Positions 58,739-64,000 of a stretch of DNA of 64,000 bases are shown in pieces. Positions within the stretch are counted from its first letter, which is position 1, and each line of letters begins with the position of its first letter. The stretch spans positions 186,001-250,000 of the forward strand of contig JAEURJ010000014.1 of NCBI GenBank assembly GCA_016789305.1. The letters run 5' to 3'. Below the pieces are notes generated by a model that worked only from the letters and a program-made list of their open reading frames with translations, was not told where the DNA came from and made no database searches. The position numbers and the translations under genes are program-made. Source of the DNA: Anaerolineales bacterium (GTDB taxonomy: Bacteria > Chloroflexota > Anaerolineae > Anaerolineales > Villigracilaceae).

Positions 58739-60399
58739 AATTCCTGTAAAAACTTTTCCTTGTTTGCCGATCTCGCGGTCTTCCCACTGGAAGTTTTCAC
58801 CACCCAATTTGGTCCCACCACCTTCACATGCCGCAGCGCAATCGCCGAGTTCTTCGTTACAAACTGCCGAATGGCGTCTGCAATTTTTTGTTGCTCAGCT
58901 ACATCTTCCGAATCTGTTTCAGCAATGATCACAACTTCCTCGGTGCCTTGTTCATCGTCAAAGATGCCAAACGCAACCGAACGACCCGCATGAACTCCAT
59001 CGACTTCATAAGTCAATAGCTCAAGATCCTGCGGGTACACATTTTTGCCGCCGATGATGATCATATCCTTCTTGCGGCCAGAGACGAACAGTTCACCAGA
59101 TGAAAGAAAGCCGAAATCGCCCGTGATATACCAGCCATCTTGAAAAGCCTTTTCTGTAACATCAGGCCGGTTGTAATAACCATTCAACATGCAATCACTT
59201 TTCAAGATAATCTCACCAATTACACGCTCCGGTAAACTGCTCCCTTTCTCATCAACAATTTTCACTTGAACATTGGGAAGCGGCTTGCCGGACGACATGA
59301 CTGTCATCGCATTTTCAGCAGTTGACTCACGAACAATTCGTTCCGACATAAACGCTTCCCGCTCGATTCGTTCCACCCGCGGCCTGCCAGCCAGCGAGGA
59401 CTGAGTCACAGCGAAGACATTTTCCGCCATGGCATATGAAGCATGGAGAACATTTTCCCGCAGCCCAAACGATTTGAATTTTTCATAAAACGCTTCATGG
59501 CTTTCATAACGAACTGGTTCTGAACAATTAATAATCCCCCGCCAAGAAGACAAGTCCACGCCTTCCAGGTGGCGATCTCTAATTTTCTGAGCACAAAAAT
59601 TGTAAGCAAAATTGGGCAGCCAGGACAACGTCCCCTTGAATTGCGAGACGGACTGCATCAAACGATACGGCGCGCGCACCCAGTCAAATGGTGACATCAA
59701 CACAAGATGAACCCCATAAAGAATGGGTAGCAGAAAGCCTGCGATCAATCCCATATCGTGATACAGAGGAAGCCAGGAAACAATCACGTCGTTATCATTC
59801 AATCCCAACGTCTGGCCGTAAACATCCAATTGATTGAAAACAGCTTGATGAGAAAGCGCAACACCTTTCTGCAAACCAGTTGTCCCGGAGGAATGTTGAA
59901 GCAGGGCTACTTCGTCAGGTTGACGGGCAAGCCCGGGCCAGGTCGAAGCGTCCACTTCGCGAGGGGAAACTGATTCAGCCACGATCACCTTGCGGACGGA
60001 ACTTCCATCTTGCAATGCAGACTTCACCTCCGCTTCAAATTCAGCATAGGTAATGATGGCAGCGGGTTTGGTTATGGAAACCAACGCCGAAAGATCGGCG
60101 CGATATCGCTCCGGTGAAAGCTTCTCAGTGAGGAATGGCATGATCGACGGAATGGCACCATGAATCACCGCGCCGAAATAGGAGTAGATCAATTCCTCGC
60201 CATGCTGCAAAATTAGAACAACTACTTCGCCGGGCTTAATTTCATTTTGTGAAAGCACATTAGCAAAACCTTGTGCGCCGCACAAAAGCCGTGAAATAGT
60301 CATCAGTGCATCAGGCTGTCCAGCCTTTTGCAAGGTGATCGCCACCCGTTCAGGCGCTTGTTGATAAAGCGAAAGTAATCGCCCGGAAAATGTCGACAT
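58717..60399 (-). CDS. Fatty-acyl-AMP ligase-like acyl-activating enzyme
   Basis: A 560-residue ANL-superfamily enzyme that adenylates a carboxylic acid and probably loads it on the carrier protein encoded just upstream. Motifs: HSSGTTGLQKG (phosphate loop), LPLYHDMGLI, SWLPNFAYNF, and ISGDFG/SGRKKDMIIIGGKN near the C-terminus. HDMGLI and PNFAYN are typical of fatty acyl-AMP ligases rather than D-Ala-specific DltA. The start ATG overlaps the ACP stop by one base. In the Dlt scheme it takes the place of DltA. Confidence 0.88.
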   Translation of the reverse strand: MSTFSGRLLSLYQQAPERVAITLQKAGQPDALMTISRLLCGAQGFANVLSQNEIKPGEVVVLILQHGEELIYSYFGAVIHGAIPSIMPFLTEKLSPERYRADLSALVSITKPAAIITYAEFEAEVKSALQDGSSVRKVIVAESVSPREVDASTWPGLARQPDEVALLQHSSGTTGLQKGVALSHQAVFNQLDVYGQTLGLNDNDVIVSWLPLYHDMGLIAGFLLPILYGVHLVLMSPFDWVRAPYRLMQSVSQFKGTLSWLPNFAYNFCAQKIRDRHLEGVDLSSWRGIINCSEPVRYESHEAFYEKFKSFGLRENVLHASYAMAENVFAVTQSSLAGRPRVERIEREAFMSERIVRESTAENAMTVMSSGKPLPNVQVKIVDEKGSSLPERVIGEIILKSDCMLNGYYNRPDVTEKAFQDGWYITGDFGFLSSGELFVSGRKKDMIIIGGKNVYPQDLELLTYEVDGVHAGRSVAFGIFDDEQGTEEVVIIAETDSEDVAEQQKIADAIRQFVTKNSAIALRHVKVVGPNWVVKTSSGKTARSANKEKFLQELKSDSHL

Positions 60400-60647
60400 T
60401 ATGCCTTACGGGATTGAATCAAGCTTGCAAGCTGGTCAAGGGAATCAAAAGAGGTCGCGTTTAATTCTGTATCGTCGATACGGACACCAAATGTATCCTC
60501 CACATAAAGCGCAAGATCCATCAGGCTGAACGAATCGATGAGCCCGCTGGAAATGATCGGTTCATCGGGAGTGATCACCCGGCTGGGTTGTTTGATGATT
60601 TTTTCAGCAATATGCTTGGCGAGCGTGGAAGTGATTTCAACAGACAT
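60399..60647 (-). CDS. Acyl carrier protein
   Basis: An 82-residue carrier protein with the phosphopantetheine-attachment motif GLIDSFSLMDLALYVE (Ser at about residue 39) and the helical pattern of ACP/DltC. It is encoded between the SGNH protein and the ligase with a 9-base gap upstream; GAGGAAA precedes its ATG. It would carry the activated acyl group to the MBOAT. Confidence 0.92.
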   Translation of the reverse strand: MSVEITSTLAKHIAEKIIKQPSRVITPDEPIISSGLIDSFSLMDLALYVEDTFGVRIDDTELNATSFDSLDQLASLIQSRKA

Positions 60648-60656
60648 TTTATTTCC

Positions 60657-61772
60657 TCATTTTGTACAGGATAAATTTAGAATTTGTGGAGCAAGATATT
60701 CAGCAAAGGCTGTCTCACCCGCAGGCGATCGATGAAACGGAGTATCTGTAAATTCAGATGACGGGAGGAAGTCCCATGCATCGATATATTCATGATGGTT
60801 GGCACTCATCCAATTTTCAAGGTAGGCCTGATATTCGTCGTATGCCCAGCGTGGATAAAACTCATTATAGCGAATATCACTGTTTTCACCGGAGGCGATA
60901 AAAATAGGTTCATTGACCGCCAATACCGGGAGATTGCCGGCTAGTCGATAACCAGCCTCAAGCACATCGAACAATGAGTTGTCCAATCCAAGCCCGCCTT
61001 CCGAAGAGCCAAAAAACAATTCATCTTCAGATTGATCCTGCGAAAGCGGTAAATAGCCTTGATAATAATAATCTAGATTTGTCGCGCTCCAGCCGAGTCC
61101 ATGCAGCTGCAGGAGGAACATCTTTTTCAAACGGCTTCGTTGCCCGATCATTGTGCGATCCCAAAAAGTTTGCGCGGCAAGCTTGTCAATATCCAAATTG
61201 GCAAGTTGGTATTCACCCACAAGTTCTCGAACCCTGGTCGAATACGGGTCAAGGAAATAATCGGTGAAGATCGTTCGGTTGCGAAAGCCATCCAATGTGA
61301 TCGTCCACAGAAACATATCCGGGTCATACTCGCGAACCTTGTCCATGATGAGCAGGTCTTTCATCACATACGGCAAGGGGAAAGCAGCATTATAAACAAC
61401 GATTTGTTTTCCGTCGCAGGTTTTTAGATTTAATGTGTTGAGTTGGCCAACCAATGTTTCTTCTGGGCGAAGTTGAAATCCCCACGCCGAAGAGTCGCCA
61501 ATCAGGAAAATCCGAAATTCATTTTCCCCTTTGGGCCGCGAAAGAATCGTGGATCGATACATCGCGTCCATATCCTCATAGATTGGAACTGTGTGTGAAA
61601 TATCGTAATATTCGACTTCGCGCTCATAAGGGACACGTTCGCGGCCAGGGATCAACCAGTTGTAAATCGACAACTTCCCAACAGGTGGATTGAAATATGC
61701 AAATGCAACATTTGCAAGTGCAAACAAAACCAGGCCCTTTATTAAAACAGCTCCGGGACGAACTTCGTTCAC
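60657..61772 (-). CDS. Membrane-anchored SGNH-type protein (DltD-like role)
   Basis: A 371-residue protein with one N-terminal membrane segment (about 9-28) and an extracytoplasmic SGNH-hydrolase-like domain. The nucleophile block is IGDSSAWGFQL (about residues 91-101) and the C-terminal D-x-x-x-H block lies in FTDTPFHRSPAGE. In MBOAT-SGNH systems such a protein passes an acyl group to the final polymer. Its ATG overlaps the MBOAT stop by four bases. Not recognisable as DltD by a single motif; the role is inferred from context and fold. Confidence 0.8.
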   Translation of the reverse strand: MNEVRPGAVLIKGLVLFALANVAFAYFNPPVGKLSIYNWLIPGRERVPYEREVEYYDISHTVPIYEDMDAMYRSTILSRPKGENEFRIFLIGDSSAWGFQLRPEETLVGQLNTLNLKTCDGKQIVVYNAAFPLPYVMKDLLIMDKVREYDPDMFLWTITLDGFRNRTIFTDYFLDPYSTRVRELVGEYQLANLDIDKLAAQTFWDRTMIGQRSRLKKMFLLQLHGLGWSATNLDYYYQGYLPLSQDQSEDELFFGSSEGGLGLDNSLFDVLEAGYRLAGNLPVLAVNEPIFIASGENSDIRYNEFYPRWAYDEYQAYLENWMSANHHEYIDAWDFLPSSEFTDTPFHRSPAGETAFAEYLAPQILNLSCTK

Positions 61773-63181
61773 AAACCGATCCCAAATAGTTTTGACATGG
61801 CCAGCAATGCGATCTGAGGCGATGGCAAAGTAAAGAACAACCAGCCAAGTGAAACAAAATTAAAGGTGAGGAAAATGCCGCCTGCATTCAGAAGCAGTTG
61901 CCGGCGCGGGGGAAGCGGGGATGTCGTCCTCACGCGAACGAATTCACTCCAACGGTTTTGGATGAAAAGTCCCACCCCATGCCAAATTCCCCACAACAGA
62001 AAATTCCACGAAACCCCATGCCACAAGCCGATCAAGGACATCGTGCAAATCTGCGTGGCAAAAATGATCAACGGGATCGAAATGTTTTTTGTGCGCATCC
62101 AGCGTGTCATCGGATTAAAGAGATAGGCACGAAACCATTGAGTCAAAGTCATATGCCAGGAATTCCAAAACAACGTCAGGTTTGGTTTGAAATAAGGCGA
62201 TGCGAAATTTTCGGGAAGTCGAACTCCCATTACACGGGCAAGGCCAATCGCCACATCGGTATAGCCGCTGAAATCAAAATAAATCCGCAGGGAATACATG
62301 TAAAGAAAAAACCACATCCATGCAGCAGAATGGACTTGATTGACCAGCATCTCATTGATCGCGATCAGCGCAAGCGAATCAGCGATGACGAATTTCTTGA
62401 ACATGCCGAGGAAAAACCGCTTCCCTGCTTCCAGCCAATCCTGATCGGCTAAAGCAATGGGTGTTCTCAGTTCCTGCACGAACCGCTCCGCTCGGTCAAT
62501 TGGACCCGCAGTAAACGACGGAAAGAAGATCACGTAATTTACATATTCGCCCAGATTCAAAGCGGGCAGCCTGCCAGTTTGAAAATCGCGGACGGTGTGC
62601 ATCAAACGAAAAGTAATGTAAGAAAAGCCAAGCCAGGAAAATATGTAGTGCGCTTCCGCGGGAGATTCCTGTCCGCGCAGGGCGTAGATTAACTCAAAGG
62701 ATTTGGAAATCAGGAAAGGAGTTTTTAGATAGACAAGCAGGAAAATAATTCCGATGAAAACTGCTGTCAACAGGAATTTCAACTTATCTGCCAAACGGGT
62801 CGCAGCCATCAAAAAAGAAATATAAACAATAAATCCCGTGCCGATCATCCATAAGCGCGGGGTGGTGGTCATATAGATTGTTTCAAGGCCGAAAAACTGG
62901 TTAAGGTCGATCAGCAGGACAACGACCGCAATCACAAGAATTGAAGGCCAGTTTACTTCCCACACACGGGATTCGGGAGTCGAAACCAACAACCATGTAA
63001 AGATCGTCAACCCGATAGTAGCGGCTGGAATCCAAAACACCAGGCTCACAAATTGCTGCGATGGCTGAAGCCAAAAAAGGACAAAAACACTGGCGGCCAG
63101 AATTGCCAGTTCACGGCTTTTTTTTAATTGACCGATGAGTATTGCAACCAGTGCAAAAATACCAAGCTGGACAATGGTCAT
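61769..63181 (-). CDS. MBOAT family O-acyltransferase (DltB/AlgI-like)
   Basis: A 470-residue polytopic protein. DltB/AlgI family blocks are FPSFTAGPIDRAERF, YFDFSGYTDVAIGLAR, ENFASPYFKPNLTLFWNSWHMTL and SLIGLWHGVSWNFLLWGIWHG, the last holding the catalytic His. It takes an acyl group from a carrier protein in the cytoplasm and moves it across the membrane. Its ATG directly follows the stop of the small ORF at 63182. Confidence 0.92.
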   Translation of the reverse strand: MTIVQLGIFALVAILIGQLKKSRELAILAASVFVLFWLQPSQQFVSLVFWIPAATIGLTIFTWLLVSTPESRVWEVNWPSILVIAVVVLLIDLNQFFGLETIYMTTTPRLWMIGTGFIVYISFLMAATRLADKLKFLLTAVFIGIIFLLVYLKTPFLISKSFELIYALRGQESPAEAHYIFSWLGFSYITFRLMHTVRDFQTGRLPALNLGEYVNYVIFFPSFTAGPIDRAERFVQELRTPIALADQDWLEAGKRFFLGMFKKFVIADSLALIAINEMLVNQVHSAAWMWFFLYMYSLRIYFDFSGYTDVAIGLARVMGVRLPENFASPYFKPNLTLFWNSWHMTLTQWFRAYLFNPMTRWMRTKNISIPLIIFATQICTMSLIGLWHGVSWNFLLWGIWHGVGLFIQNRWSEFVRVRTTSPLPPRRQLLLNAGGIFLTFNFVSLGWLFFTLPSPQIALLAMSKLFGIGL

Positions 63182-63313
63182 TTAGAAACCCTGATAGATC
63201 CAGCTCGGCGAGGTATCTGCTGCGGCAATGGTCAATGCGATGAGAATGAGGCAGAGTAAAACAGCCAGCAGATTTTCACGTGAAAATATCAATGACAGAA
63301 TCTTTTTGATCAT
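63182..63313 (-). CDS. 43-residue single-TM microprotein, DltX-like
   Basis: A 43-residue peptide: basic start MIKKI, one membrane segment (about 14-32), short polar linker, and C-terminus SWIYQGF. The TAA abuts the MBOAT ATG (TAAATG) and its own ATG lies four bases after the prfB stop, with AAGGAA as ribosome site inside the prfB end. In Dlt operons DltX is a microprotein of this size whose C-terminal Tyr-containing motif receives the acyl group. The size, topology, position and aromatic-x-Y-x-x-F end all fit. Homology itself cannot be proven by eye. Confidence 0.72.
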   Translation of the reverse strand: MIKKILSLIFSRENLLAVLLCLILIALTIAAADTSPSWIYQGF

Positions 63314-63317
63314 CCCG

Positions 63318-64000
63318 TTATTCCTTGTTGGACGAACTCTTCAGATAAGCTTCCATGAAGCTGTTCAAGTCACCATCCAGGACAGCCTGCGTATTCCCCG
63401 ATTCAAAATCAGTGCGATGGTCCTTGACCATCTGATACGGATGCAGCACATAGGAACGGATCTGGCTCCCCCATTCCGCCTTGGTATATTCACCACGGAG
63501 AATAGCACGCTCTTCTTCTCGTTCTGCCTGTCGAAGTTCCAGCAAACGTGCCCGCAAAATTTTCATGGCGAACTCGCGGTTTTGTGATTGCGAGCGTTCG
63601 TTCTGACAGGTGACCACTATTCCAGTTGGTAAATGGGTCAAACGAACAGCCGTTGCATTCTTCTGGACGTTCTGTCCGCCGGCACCGGACGAGCGAAACA
63701 CATCCATTTTGATTTCGGATGGGTTGATGTCGATATTCGCTTCCTCCATACTGACCTGTGGCAAAACCTCGATCAATGTGAAAGAAGTGTGCCGCCGGTG
63801 AGCCGCATCAAATGGAGAAAGGCGCACGAGACGATGGACTCCCTTTTCAGACCGCAAATAGCCAAAGGCATATTTTCCGCCTACAGCAATGGTTACACTC
63901 TTAATTCCCGCTTCTTCACCGGGGGTCATGTCCAGAATTTCAGTTGTGAATCCCTGATGTTCAGCCCAACGAAGATACATGCGTTCCAACATACCTGCCC
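63318..64000 (-). CDS. prfB: Peptide chain release factor 2 (C-terminal part)
   Basis: The last about 227 residues of RF2; the start lies beyond the right edge. The codon-recognition SPF motif (RLSPFDAAHRRHTSF) and GGQ catalytic motif (GAGGQNVQKN) are present, and the end SSSNKE is followed by TAA. RF2 reads UGA/UAA stop codons. The +1 frameshift site common in prfB would be outside this window. The small ORF and MBOAT genes follow with no real gap, so the acylation cassette is probably co-transcribed with prfB. Confidence 0.95.
   Translation of the reverse strand, partial: AGMLERMYLRWAEHQGFTTEILDMTPGEEAGIKSVTIAVGGKYAFGYLRSEKGVHRLVRLSPFDAAHRRHTSFTLIEVLPQVSMEEANIDINPSEIKMDVFRSSGAGGQNVQKNATAVRLTHLPTGIVVTCQNERSQSQNREFAMKILRARLLELRQAEREEERAILRGEYTKAEWGSQIRSYVLHPYQMVKDHRTDFESGNTQAVLDGDLNSFMEAYLKSSSNKE

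Noticed and set aside
58717..60399. Calling the acyl-AMP ligase DltA (D-alanine specific)
   Set aside because: The HDMGLI and PNFAYN motifs and length fit fatty-acyl-AMP ligases; D-alanine use is not supported by sequence alone.
1..64000. tRNA genes, CRISPR arrays, insertion sequences, prophage
   Set aside because: No T-arm GGTTCGAATCC-like cores in cloverleaf setting, no regularly spaced direct repeats, and no transposase, integrase or phage genes were seen on either strand.

Overview
The window reads as an ordinary, densely packed bacterial chromosome of moderate GC. I infer a member of the Chloroflexota, probably class Anaerolineae. The grounds are gene content and style: a fused-gamma 2-oxoacid:ferredoxin oxidoreductase, an RsmD with an altered motif IV, a T-box-controlled eukaryote-like IleRS, a selenium/molybdenum hydroxylase gene set, many envelope glycosyltransferases, and start codons lying only 6-10 bases after a TATAAT box. 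There is no rRNA gene, so the taxonomy is inference. I found no tRNA gene, CRISPR array, transposase or prophage gene.

Layout. 1-265 is the end of a GntR-type regulator. 322-3345 encodes the two-subunit 2-oxoacid:ferredoxin oxidoreductase. 3412-6981 holds single genes (MFS exporter, ArfB, VOC protein, NTF2-like protein, EamA transporter). 7055-16038 (minus strand) is a cell-shape and division-site operon in transcription order mreB-mreC-mreD-mrdA-minC-minD-minE-rodA plus a membrane protein. 16185-22792 is housekeeping (DegV, uridine kinase, cyclophilin, VTT protein, M20 peptidase, CBS-ACT protein, RluB-like synthase, ScpB). 22840-34999 is a long plus-strand run dominated by envelope and glycan functions (lipoproteins, UXS, GtrA, two large membrane proteins, NodB deacetylase, FemAB-like and GNAT transferases), ending in a URO-D family protein and RsmD. 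35039-40785 is mixed (DUF1295, phosphoesterase lipoprotein, cNMP-binding histidine kinase, Nudix, class II aldolase, helical protein). 40830-50934 is a molybdenum-hydroxylase island: FAD/2Fe-2S fusion, small membrane protein and Mo subunit, then YqeB, a YqeC-MocA fusion and a second MocA. 51326-54092 is lipid metabolism (diacylglycerol kinase, PlsC, Pcs-like enzyme). 54318-57815 is ileS with its T-box leader. 57920-58690 is an S1 protein.

The most notable region is 58717-63313 on the minus strand, just after prfB. Reading in transcription order it encodes a 43-residue single-TM peptide ending in an aromatic/Tyr motif, an MBOAT O-acyltransferase, a membrane-anchored SGNH protein, an acyl carrier protein and an acyl-AMP ligase. 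This is the same set of parts as the teichoic-acid D-alanylation system DltX-DltB-DltD-DltC-DltA, in a different order and with a fatty-acyl-AMP-ligase-like activating enzyme. I propose it is a Dlt-like acylation pathway for an unknown envelope polymer.

Intrinsic terminators, mostly near-perfect palindromes, separate most convergent units. Three related 28-29 bp palindromes sit directly upstream of three unrelated plus-strand genes and look like a dispersed small repeat family.
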